Origin: Mucilaginibacter sp. dw_454
Lineage (GTDB): Bacteria; Bacteroidota; Bacteroidia; Sphingobacteriales; Sphingobacteriaceae
Assembly: GCF_018449775.1 (NCBI RefSeq)
Contig: NZ_JAAVVB010000007.1
Coordinates: 186,001 to 250,000, forward strand
Direction of reading: 5' to 3'
DNA: 64,000 bases
Shown: in pieces, positions 42,996 to 49,914 of the stretch
How the letters are laid out: the number at the start of each line of letters is the position of its first letter
Numbering within the stretch: position 1 is the stretch's first letter
The notes under the pieces: generated by a model
What the model saw: the letters and a program-made list of their open reading frames with translations, nothing else
The model's database searches: none
Told to the model about the DNA's origin: nothing
Position numbers and translations under genes: made by a program

Positions 42996-43280
42996 ATGGA
43001 AAAAGGAACTCGACCTATTCCAAATAGACTAGTGCATCACCGCCGACTGCGAGGATACAAGCAGACGGAGGTGGCTAAGTTGCTCGGGCTGTACGGCACC
43101 GTCCCGCTCCGAAGTTGGGAGAAGGGAAAATCCATGCCTTCGGGCGTCAACCTGGTAAAGCTAAGTGTACTGTATCGCACTTATCCCAACGACCTCTACC
43201 CAGACTATTTCAGGAAGGTAAAAGCCGAAATGGACACAGCGGAGCTGTGCTTCTTTGAGGGGCGATACCCTGTCCTTTAG
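42996..43280 (+). CDS. HTH protein of the recombinase-proximal cluster
   Basis: A 94-residue DNA-binding protein: IPNRLVHHRRLRGYKQTEVAKLLGLYGTVPLRSWEKGKSMPSGVNLVKLSVLYRTYPNDLYPDYF is a Cro/C1-type HTH of a variant that carries the SWEKG recognition-helix end. Divergent from the Ntn/TIR operon across 179 bp, so it may regulate that operon, the downstream recombinase cluster, or both. A Tyr-rich tail ends in FFEGRYPVL. Confidence 0.8.
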   Translation: MEKGTRPIPNRLVHHRRLRGYKQTEVAKLLGLYGTVPLRSWEKGKSMPSGVNLVKLSVLYRTYPNDLYPDYFRKVKAEMDTAELCFFEGRYPVL

Positions 43281-43407
43281 AGGGCCTTATGTCTTTTACC
43301 GGACAAAACACAGTGTGGGTGGCTAGATATATCGAACGATAGTGCGAAAGCTATAAAAAAATCGAGCGAGCGAACGAACGATTACAATTAATAGAAAACA
43401 AATCATT

Positions 43408-43668
43408 ATGGAGCGCGCACACTTTAACCAATTCTATACACAGGAGCAAATCAGTCTGGCCAACGAAATAGCCTACAGACTTAAAGACCAGACCTCGCTC
43501 AAGCAGTTCTTAAAATATACCAAGGAAGTACCGCACGATTACATCAGGCAGTCGCTGCAAAAGGCGTGCGACGCGCCGGACCACCTGATAGCCGTCTCCC
43601 GAGCGGCGATATTCGTGGGGAAAATTAACGACTACACGCGGCTTCATGGCGACGGTACTCGGAGTTAG
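43408..43668 (+). CDS. Small conserved element protein
   Basis: An 86-residue helical protein, MERAHFNQFYTQEQISLANEIAYRLKDQTSLKQFLKYTKEVPHDYIRQSL..., with no recognised family. It overlaps the start of the RNase-H-fold gene by 23 bp, so the two are translationally coupled. The 128-bp leader before it contains short direct repeats of CGAACGAAC type (about 43361-43380). Confidence 0.6.
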   Translation: MERAHFNQFYTQEQISLANEIAYRLKDQTSLKQFLKYTKEVPHDYIRQSLQKACDAPDHLIAVSRAAIFVGKINDYTRLHGDGTRS

Positions 43669-44104
43669 CCTCGGCACGACGACGGTCGGCGTGGCGGTGC
43701 TGCAAGACGGCGAACTTGCCAACTGGGCGACCCATTCGTTTCGGGAGACGTGGTCGAAAAAGAAGGCAGAAATAATAGCCAGCCGCATCGAGAGGTACAT
43801 ATATCAATACGGAGCTTCGGCTGTTGTTATAAAGCTCCCACCGAAGTCGCACCACCCAGAAACCGTGCAGTCGGTTCTGGACGAGGTGACGAAGGCGTGC
43901 GAGCGCCATGGCTGCGGAATCAAGACATGTACCAAGAAGGACCTAAAGCTGTTCGTTGGTGCCAGAAACACTGCGCACATGATGCGGATCGTAATAGAGC
44001 ACTTTCCAGCGCTCGTTCCCACCTACGAGAGCGCCATGAGACAGAAGAACCAATACCACGAGAAGGCGTTTCAAGCTATACTTGCCTCCTGCTTTCATCA
44101 ATAA
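43646..44104 (+). CDS. RuvC/YqgF-like RNase-H-fold protein, active site altered
   Basis: A 152-residue protein starting VLGVSLGTTTVGVAVLQDGEL, the first strand pair of the RuvC/YqgF fold; in active nucleases this strand carries an Asp (GIDxG) that is Ser here. The second strand reads SAVVIKLPPKSHH with Lys instead of an acidic residue, and the last helix, NQYHEKAFQAILAS, has His-Glu where Asp-x-x-Asp is usual. So it probably keeps the fold but not normal nuclease chemistry. Located just before the integrating recombinase, followed by a terminator. Confidence 0.7.
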   Translation: MATVLGVSLGTTTVGVAVLQDGELANWATHSFRETWSKKKAEIIASRIERYIYQYGASAVVIKLPPKSHHPETVQSVLDEVTKACERHGCGIKTCTKKDLKLFVGARNTAHMMRIVIEHFPALVPTYESAMRQKNQYHEKAFQAILASCFHQ

Positions 44105-44106
44105 TC

Positions 44107-44128
44107 AAAAGCCCGAAAGGGCTTTTTT
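44107..44128 (+). terminator. Terminator before integrating recombinase
   Basis: AAAAGCCC and GGGCTTTT form a stem closed by a GAAA loop followed by T residues, immediately after the RNase-H-fold gene. It separates that transcript from the recombinase gene. Confidence 0.88.
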
Positions 44129-44241
44129 GTTCGGCTGCGATGCATCTTTTTGCGCGCCTTTTGCTTTACTACAAAGGCTACAGACAATTCGCTATCTTTA
44201 TATTAAACACACTATTCCTTTCACAATCAAATAGCCAACCA

Positions 44242-45720
44242 ATGGAACCGAACAAACGAATCGGCATCTTCATCCGAGTAAGTACAGAAATGCAGGTAAA
44301 GGACGACAGTCCCGAGCACCACGAGCAGCGGGCGCGGTACTACGCCCAGGCAAAGGGCTGGGAAATAATGGAAATCTACCAGCTTGACGCGGTAAGCGGC
44401 AAGTCGGTAATGCAGCACCCAGAGACGCAGCGCATGCTGGCGGACGTAACGAGCGGCCACATTACGGGCCTGGTATTCTCCAAGCTCGCGCGGCTTGCCC
44501 GCAACACCATCGAGCTTCTCGAGTTTGCCAACGTGTTCCGCCTACACAACGCGGACCTCATATCGCTTGCGGAAAGCATCGACACCAGCAGCCCCGCGGG
44601 CCGACTGTTCTATACCATGATCGCCGCGATGGCCGAATGGGAGCGCGAGGAAATCAGCAGCCGGGTGGCCGCGTCTGTGCCCATTCGGGCAAAGCTCGGC
44701 AAGCCGCTGGGCGGGCAGGCTGCCTTCGGATACCGGTGGCAGGACAAGGAACTGGTAATCGACGAGCGGGAAGCGCCGGTAAGAAAGCTCATGTACGAGC
44801 TCTTCATGCTGCACCAGCGAAAGCTGACTACCGCAAAGGCGCTCAATGACGCGGGATACCGAACCCGCAACGGGTCGATGTTTACCGCCACCTCTGTCTC
44901 GAGGCTGCTGCGCGACAGCTCCGCCAAGGGCGAGCGCCGCGCCAACTACACGAGAAGCCTCGGTGACGGAAAGGCCTGGGAGCTGAAGCCGGAAAGCGAG
45001 TGGGTCGTAATGCCATGCCCGCGGATAGTCAGCTCGGAACTGTGGGAAGAGGTGAACCGCCTGCTCGACATCCAGGAAAGCAGGCGCACGCCGGGACCCA
45101 AGGCGGTGTACCTGCTGTCAGGGTTCGTGAAATGCGAGTGCGGGAAAACCATGTACGTCTACCACACCTCAAAGGTGTATGCCTGCAGCAAGTGCAGGCA
45201 CCGGATTTCGGTCGCCGACATGGACGAGATATTCCAAGCGTACCTGCAGGACTATCTGCGCAGCATCGACGTGGCAGGGTACGCCGCCGAGGCCGGCGGC
45301 GTAATACAGGAAAAAAAGGAGCTGCTCGAAAGCACAAAAAGGGAGCGAACCCGGCTGAAACGGCAAATGGACGCGTGGCTGGACCTGCGCGTCGAGGGCG
45401 AACTGTCCAAGGAACAGTTTGCGGAAAGAAACCGGCCCGCCGAGGAGCGGCTGCAGCAACTGGACAGGCAGCTTCCGTTATTGGAGGCGGAGATAGATGT
45501 CCGCACCGTTCAGCTCATGTCCGGCGACAGCGTCATACGAGAGCTGCGGACGCTTTACGAGCGGTGGCAGCACCTGGAGTTCGAGCAAAAGCGCGGCATC
45601 GTCGAGACGGTGGTAAGTGGCATCCAGGTCGGCAGGGAGGACATCACGATCACGCTCGCGTACGTCCCCCAGCTTCCTGAAAACGCGAAGAAAAGTTCTC
45701 ACAGCAACAGGGGTTCATAG
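44242..45720 (+). CDS. Large serine recombinase (element integrase)
   Basis: A 492-residue recombinase from ATG 44242 (MEPNKRIGIFIRVSTEMQVK). Longer upstream reading crosses a terminator and is rejected. Resolvase domain residues 5-150 with catalytic Ser14 in RVST, VFSKLARLARN and AGRLFYTMIAAMAEWEREEISSR; recombinase domain GYRWQDKELVIDEREAP to RTPGPKAVY; zinc ribbon CECGKTMYVYHTSKVYACSKC; and a coiled coil (about 355-420). The final codons RGS and the stop (45709-45720) are host comM sequence; on the circular form the frame runs on into the left-end HTH gene. It lies at the right end, as expected for the enzyme that integrated the element into comM. Confidence 0.93.
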   Translation: MEPNKRIGIFIRVSTEMQVKDDSPEHHEQRARYYAQAKGWEIMEIYQLDAVSGKSVMQHPETQRMLADVTSGHITGLVFSKLARLARNTIELLEFANVFRLHNADLISLAESIDTSSPAGRLFYTMIAAMAEWEREEISSRVAASVPIRAKLGKPLGGQAAFGYRWQDKELVIDEREAPVRKLMYELFMLHQRKLTTAKALNDAGYRTRNGSMFTATSVSRLLRDSSAKGERRANYTRSLGDGKAWELKPESEWVVMPCPRIVSSELWEEVNRLLDIQESRRTPGPKAVYLLSGFVKCECGKTMYVYHTSKVYACSKCRHRISVADMDEIFQAYLQDYLRSIDVAGYAAEAGGVIQEKKELLESTKRERTRLKRQMDAWLDLRVEGELSKEQFAERNRPAEERLQQLDRQLPLLEAEIDVRTVQLMSGDSVIRELRTLYERWQHLEFEQKRGIVETVVSGIQVGREDITITLAYVPQLPENAKKSSHSNRGS

Positions 45721-45724
45721 AGGC
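45690..45724. other. Right attachment site (attR)
   Basis: Element sequence GAAAAGTTCTCACAGCA ends at the core ACA (45707-45709), followed by comM sequence GGGGTTCATAGAGG. Joined with the left end it gives an attP dyad, GAAAAGTTCTCACAG / CTGTGATAACATTTTC, centred on the C-A of ACA, the expected place for a serine-integrase dinucleotide exchange. Confidence 0.85.
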
Positions 45725-46768
45725 TACCAGCATAAAGCTGCTGGGATAATCGACCGTAAATTTGGCTCTTGAGATTGTTACCCGGCGTTCTTCCAGTGGC
45801 TGGCGCATTACTTCGAGTGCGCTGCGCTTAAACTCTGGCAACTCATCCAGAAATAAAACGCCATTATGCGCCAGCGAGATCTCGCCGGGCTGCGGATTGC
45901 CCCCGCCGCCAACAAGGGCGACATCTGAAATGGTATGATGCGGCGACCTGAACGGGCGTATAGTAACCAAAGCATCTGCCGCCGACAGTTTGCCCGCTAC
46001 CGAATGTATCTTGGTGGTTTCTAAAGCTTCATATAAACTCAATGGCGGCAATATCGAAGGTAACCTGCGTGCCAGCATGGTTTTACCAGCCCCGGGCGGG
46101 CCAATCAGAATCACATTGTGACCACCTGCCGCAGCTATCTCTAAAGCACGTTTAATATTTTCCTGCCCTTTTACTTCGCTAAAGTCTCTGTCGTAATTAT
46201 TGATACTATTATAAAATTCCTCGCGGGTGTTTATCTCTTCACGCGTTAGTTCAATGTCGCCATTAAAAAATCCGGCTACCTCTTTTATGCTCTCGACGCC
46301 ATAAACCTCAAGCTCATTTACAATGGCGGCCTCGCGGGCATTTTGTTTGGGTAGGATAAAACCTTTAAAACCGTCTTTGCGGGCTTGTATAGCAATAGGC
46401 AATGCACCTTTAATGGGTTGTAGCCCGCCATCAAGCGAAAGCTCGCCCATGATGAGGTACTTGTCCAGGTTTTCTGCTTCGATTTGTCCTGACGCAGCAA
46501 GGACCGCAGTAGCAATAGTCAGATCGTATGACGAACCTTCTTTTTTGATATCAGCGGGCGCCATATTTACCACCACTTGCTGGCGCGGCATCCGGAAACC
46601 GCAATTTTTTAAAGCAGATTCGATCCGGAAATAACTCTCCTTTACGGCAACATCGGGCAGGCCCACAATAAAATACTTGGTGCCGGCGGCAATATTAACT
46701 TCAACAGTAATGGTAATGGCTTCGATGCCGTAAACGGCGCTGCCAAAGGTTTTAACTAACACTTGCAA
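45707..46768 (-). pseudogene. comM: comM (YifB), 5' part, separated by the element
   Basis: 353 codons from ATG 46768 to MNPC. N-terminal Lon-protease-like domain (GSAVYGIEAITITVEVNIAAGTKYFIVGLPDVAVKESYFRIESAL), then the AAA+ core with Walker A LIGPPGAGKTMLARRLP (about 215-232), RPFRSPHHTISDVALVGGG, Walker B GVLFLDELPEF and sensor-1 SFMLVASMNPC, where the element interrupts. Reading continues 17 or so codons into the element. The partner fragment is at 20316-20801. Interrupted in the AAA+ domain, ComM should not function in this state; excision would restore it exactly. Confidence 0.95.
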
Positions 46769-46769
46769 T

Positions 46770-46800
46770 AAGATTTATAATAGCGTAAGATATAGAATTT
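46770..46800. repeat. 31-bp motif shared with 49685-49715
   Basis: AAGATTTATAATAGCG then TAAGATATAGAATTT matches the copy at 49685-49715 in 27 of 31 positions. Both lie just upstream of minus-strand genes (comM and the DUF4038 gene). Confidence 0.55.
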
Positions 46801-46848
46801 ATTCGGAGCGAGAAATGCTGCGTCATCAAAAAGCAATGATATTTTTTA

Positions 46849-46898
46849 TTTGGAACGATCGTTCCTTAATGGTTGTATGTTTGCGGAACGATTGTTCC
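46849..46898 (+). promoter_or_regulatory. SDR gene promoter with paired TetR-type operators
   Basis: GGAACGATCGTTCC (46852-46865) is a perfect 14-bp palindrome; GGAACGATTGTTCC (46885-46898) is a near-perfect second copy. Between them is TATGTTTG (46876-46883), an exact TAnnTTTG -7 element, with TTTG at 46849-46852 as a -33 element (23-bp spacing). The palindromes bracket the promoter, a classical repressor layout for the TetR protein encoded downstream. Confidence 0.85.
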
Positions 46899-46925
46899 AA
46901 ACATAGAAAAACAATCACCAAGAAC

Positions 46926-47675
46926 ATGAAAAAATTAGAAAATAAAGTAGCGGTAGTAACAGGCGCATCAAAAGGAATAGGTGCGGGTATAGCTAAACAC
47001 CTTGCAGCAGCCGGCGCAAGCGTAGTAGTAAATTATGCTTCGGCCAAAGCCGGTGCCGATAAGGTGGTTGAAGAGATCGTAGCGGCAGGTGGCAAAGCTA
47101 TAGCCGTTCAGGCAAGCGTGTCAAACGAAGCCGACGTAACCCGTTTATTTGCAGAAGCAACTAAAGCTTTTGGCGCAGTTGACATTCTGGTAAATAATGC
47201 CGGTGTTTACAAATTTGGCGCTATCGAAGAAATCAACGCCGAAGATTTTCACACCCAATTTAACACTAACGTTTTAGGATTGCTTCTAGCCACTCAAGGC
47301 GCAGTAAAAAACTTTAATGCAGACGGTGGCAGCATCATTAACATTGGTTCGGCAGTAACCAATATTACGCCTCCGGGCAGTTCTGTTTATACCGGTACCA
47401 AAGGTGCGGTTGATGCAATTACCCATGTACTAGCCAAAGAGCTTGGTGTTAAAAAAATCCGCGTAAACTCTATTAACCCGGGGATGGTTGAAACAGAGGG
47501 TACGCATACCGCGGGTTTTATTGGTAGCGATTTTCACGCAGAAGCTATACGTACTGCACCGCTTGGCCGTATTGGGTTGCCTGATGATATTGCAGATGTT
47601 GCCGTATTCCTGGCATCAGACGATTCACGCTGGCTTACCGGCGAAATATTGGTAGCCAGTGGCGGTATAAGGTAA
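46926..47675 (+). CDS. SDR-family oxidoreductase
   Basis: A 249-residue short-chain dehydrogenase from ATG 46926 (MKKLENKVAVVTGASKGIGAG); an upstream ATG at 46815 would precede the promoter and is rejected. NAD(P)-binding TGASKGIG, NNAG (VNNAGVYKFG), catalytic Ser/Tyr/Lys in INIGSAVTN and YTGTKGAVD, and INPGMVETEG after. The Gly/Ala-rich C-terminal GLPDDIADVAVFLASDDSRWLTGEILVASGG is typical. Controlled by the paired operators upstream and the TetR gene 63 bp downstream, so it probably responds to a small electrophile or xenobiotic; substrate unknown. Confidence 0.93.
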   Translation: MKKLENKVAVVTGASKGIGAGIAKHLAAAGASVVVNYASAKAGADKVVEEIVAAGGKAIAVQASVSNEADVTRLFAEATKAFGAVDILVNNAGVYKFGAIEEINAEDFHTQFNTNVLGLLLATQGAVKNFNADGGSIINIGSAVTNITPPGSSVYTGTKGAVDAITHVLAKELGVKKIRVNSINPGMVETEGTHTAGFIGSDFHAEAIRTAPLGRIGLPDDIADVAVFLASDDSRWLTGEILVASGGIR

Positions 47676-47738
47676 TAGGGTTGTTAAAAATGAGTTAATT
47701 GAATAGCTTTGCTTTAACAAGCAAGGCTATTCGCTATT

Positions 47739-48320
47739 ATGGCAAGAACGAAAGATTTTGATGAAGACGAAGTGCTGGCCAAAGCCATCCAACTTTTTTG
47801 GTACAAGGGGTACAATGGTACGTCTATGCAGGACCTGGTGGATGGATTGGGTATTAGTCGTTCAAGCTTGTATGATACCTATACCGATAAGCACACGCTT
47901 TACATGAAGGCACTGGAGAGCTACCGGAAACAGGGATATGCCAAAATTCAGGAAATTATTGACGATGCCACTCCGGCAAAAGAAACCATTAGGCGTTTAT
48001 TGGAGTTTACCACCGATGAAATGCTGGGCGATTCACAACAGAAAGGCTGTTTTATGGTAAACGCCGAAGTGGAGGTGGCGCTGCATGACCAGGAGGTGAA
48101 CGACGTGGTTTGTAAAAACGATCAGCAATTAGAAGAGTCGTTTTATCAATTGATCAAAAAAGGCAAAGACAATGGCGAGATCAGTAATCCTATGGATGCA
48201 CGTGCCCTGGCGAGGTTTATCTTTAACACGGTAAAAGGCATTCAGGTAACCGCGAAATCAACGTTAGACAGAGCCATGTTTGACAACATTATTAAAATAA
48301 CCGTATCGGTGCTGGATTAA
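47739..48320 (+). CDS. TetR/AcrR-family repressor
   Basis: A 193-residue repressor. N-terminal HTH: FDEDEVLAKAIQLFWYKGYNGTSMQDLVDGLGISRSSLYDTYTDKHTLYMKALESY, standard for TetR proteins of the YcdC/YxaF-like group; the ligand-binding part includes GCFMVNAEVEVALHD (a GC-FM motif common in regulators next to SDR genes). It is co-directional with the SDR gene and very likely binds the two GGAACGATNGTTCC sites before it. Confidence 0.92.
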   Translation: MARTKDFDEDEVLAKAIQLFWYKGYNGTSMQDLVDGLGISRSSLYDTYTDKHTLYMKALESYRKQGYAKIQEIIDDATPAKETIRRLLEFTTDEMLGDSQQKGCFMVNAEVEVALHDQEVNDVVCKNDQQLEESFYQLIKKGKDNGEISNPMDARALARFIFNTVKGIQVTAKSTLDRAMFDNIIKITVSVLD

Positions 48321-48322
48321 TT

Positions 48323-49666
48323 TTACAACTGATAATTCTTTCCGCTATTATCAAGTACCAAAACCCAATCATTGCCGTAACCGGATGACGGAGGTGTGAA
48401 CTTCTTTGTTCCTTGATTCTCTGCCTCGCCGGCAGGTGTGGTTTTACCGCTTTTAGGATCAAACCAGGTTGCTTTAATTCTGTCGCCGCTTATTTTACCC
48501 ATGTTTACCGTAAAAGGTTTTCCTTCTGATGAATAGATAAAAGCGTAATCTTTACCGCGGGTAGCCTGGATGCGCTGCATGGGCGGCAAGTCATTTTCTA
48601 CAATCAGGCTTTGGTCGGGCATGCGGTCAAGTATGGGGTGCGATACCATCAGTCGCTTTACAAAAGTCATTTGTTTGGCGCCTGGTAAATCAATTGCCTT
48701 TTGCCAGAACACATGTGGGCCATTTATCGGCTCGTTATTTGGTGAATACATTTGCCAGATATCATGGCAACCATAAGTATGCCCGAACGCGCCCGAAAAC
48801 AGATCTGTATAAGCATAGTGCCTTATATCATAAGCGCTGGATGTACCCAGATCCGCCACATTAAAACAAATAGGATGGTCCTCGTAAAGGGGCTCGCCGT
48901 CTATAACCGGTTTAAGCGGCAGGGCGTTATAGGCGTTATAAACTTTAATATAATTAGTTACATCGCGGCAATGGCCGTTTTGAAACATGTTAAAATCAAA
49001 CCATGACTCATTCCTGAACCACTCTGCCGAGCCTAATTCATTGGGTGAACAATGGTAGGTGATGAGCGCCTTATTATTGGTTGCCTTTTTTATGGCTAAA
49101 CCTACTGCCCGCCAAATGGCTATATCTGTTTGGTTACGCGGGTTGCGGTCGCCGCCCAAAATCCAGATAATGTTTTTCCGGTTCTTGTACCGTTTAGCCA
49201 GCCATTCTGCATATATAGCTGCGTTTTTCTCATTAAAAATCTCCGGCCCGACACCCCAGGCCTTATTGATCTTGTCGCCCCAGGTGGGTAATAAAGCAAC
49301 GTTTAGATTGCATTCGGCCGCTTTGTCTATGATATAATCTACATGTTTAAAATATTTGTCGTTGGGTGTGGTCGGGTCATTGTTGATCAGCGGCTCATCA
49401 CCATAAACATTGGGTTTATTGAGTCCGTCGAACTCGGCCAAGGCCACAGCCTGGATCACTGTAAAACCCTGCTCGCTGCGATGTTTCAGGTAAAAATCAG
49501 CATCTTCTCTATTCAGGCGATGAAAAAGCTCCCAGGCTGTATCGCCCAGCCAAAAAAATGGTTGGTTGTCTTTGAGGATGTAGTGCTTATCCGGGCTTAC
49601 CGTAAACTGCGCGAAAGCGCTTACTTGAGCCGCAAGCAATAAGATGCTGAGTAGATACTTTTTCAT
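48323..49666 (-). CDS. DUF4038 / GH140-like secreted glycosidase
   Basis: A 447-residue exported enzyme from ATG 49666 (MKKYLLSILLLAAQVSAFAQ, signal peptide); an extension to 49876 is non-signal sequence and rejected. The catalytic TIM-barrel DUF4038 domain (about 22-345) opens FTVSPDKHYILKDNQPFFWLGDTAWELFHRLNREDADFYLKHRSEQGFTVIQAVAL and has NIIWILGGDRNPRN and PVIDGEPLYEDHP, with acidic residues at the family active site. The C-terminal beta domain (GKPFTVNMGKISGDRIKATWFDPKSGKTT) is the apiosidase-like collagen-binding type. Likely attacks plant cell-wall polysaccharide, such as apiose-bearing pectin. Confidence 0.88.
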   Translation of the reverse strand: MKKYLLSILLLAAQVSAFAQFTVSPDKHYILKDNQPFFWLGDTAWELFHRLNREDADFYLKHRSEQGFTVIQAVALAEFDGLNKPNVYGDEPLINNDPTTPNDKYFKHVDYIIDKAAECNLNVALLPTWGDKINKAWGVGPEIFNEKNAAIYAEWLAKRYKNRKNIIWILGGDRNPRNQTDIAIWRAVGLAIKKATNNKALITYHCSPNELGSAEWFRNESWFDFNMFQNGHCRDVTNYIKVYNAYNALPLKPVIDGEPLYEDHPICFNVADLGTSSAYDIRHYAYTDLFSGAFGHTYGCHDIWQMYSPNNEPINGPHVFWQKAIDLPGAKQMTFVKRLMVSHPILDRMPDQSLIVENDLPPMQRIQATRGKDYAFIYSSEGKPFTVNMGKISGDRIKATWFDPKSGKTTPAGEAENQGTKKFTPPSSGYGNDWVLVLDNSGKNYQL

Positions 49667-49676
49667 GAATATTGAC

Positions 49677-49733
49677 GCCGAAGCAAGGTTTATAATATTG
49701 TAAGTTATAGAATTTTCTATAAACCTGATCGGC
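49677..49733. repeat. Hairpin upstream of the DUF4038 gene
   Basis: GCCGA and AGGTTTATA on one side pair with TATAAACCT and TCGGC on the other, giving a stem of at least 14 bp around a 23-bp loop. It includes the 31-bp motif shared with 46770-46800. It may be regulatory or a small dispersed repeat. Confidence 0.6.
49685..49715. repeat. 31-bp motif shared with 46770-46800
   Basis: AAGGTTTATAATATTG then TAAGTTATAGAATTT; 27 of 31 positions equal the copy before comM. Confidence 0.55.
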
Positions 49734-49749
49734 TTATCGCAAACAGAGA

Positions 49750-49776
49750 GATTGCTTCGTTCCTTACAGCAATGAC
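49750..49776. repeat. Decayed copy of the 1924-2000 repeat
   Basis: GATTGCTTCGTTCCTTACAG then CAATGAC resembles the right arm of the repeat at 1924-2000 with a few base losses and changes. The left arm is not evident. Confidence 0.45.
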
Positions 49777-49914
49777 GGCTTGATAATAAAACCCCATAAA
49801 CTAAATAACAAATCCGGTTTATCAGTGGTAGCGAAACCCATATTCTTGGCTGATCCAAAAAAGACGTAAAAGTCATTAAAAGTGATCCACTCTCTCGCGT
49901 GGATCAGCAAGTGT

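Larger units (their letters stand above)
20802..45709. mobile_element. 24.9-kb integrative element inserted in comM
   Basis: Ends are set by exact reconstruction of comM. The unit (one core copy included) is 24,908 bp. It carries a large serine recombinase at the right edge, a small HTH gene at the left edge, surface-glycan cargo, two TraG/HerA-like ATPases, a second serine recombinase, and a TIR/Ntn-hydrolase pair. GC content and style vary: 32.3-36.5 kb is GC-rich, 36.6-37.8 kb is AT-rich, which suggests assembly from several sources. No relaxase or full type IV secretion set was found, so self-transfer is doubtful; mobilisable or simply integrative is more likely. Confidence 0.93.

Noticed and set aside
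43750..44241. Upstream extension of the integrase reading frame
   Set aside because: It runs through the RNase-H-fold gene in another frame and through a terminator; homology to serine recombinases starts only at MEPNKRIG (44242).
45000..45680. A 226-codon frame inside the integrase gene and others on the opposite strand
   Set aside because: Arg/Gly/Ala-rich translations produced by GC-rich sequence in the wrong frame; the integrase frame has clear domains.
20802..45709. tRNA-targeted or tyrosine-integrase island
   Set aside because: No tRNA gene or tyrosine recombinase at either end; the junction is in comM and the enzyme is a serine recombinase.
20802..45709. Tn7-like or IS-type transposition into comM
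   Set aside because: No target-site duplication beyond the 3-bp core, no DDE transposase or Tns proteins, and ends that form a single attP dyad.
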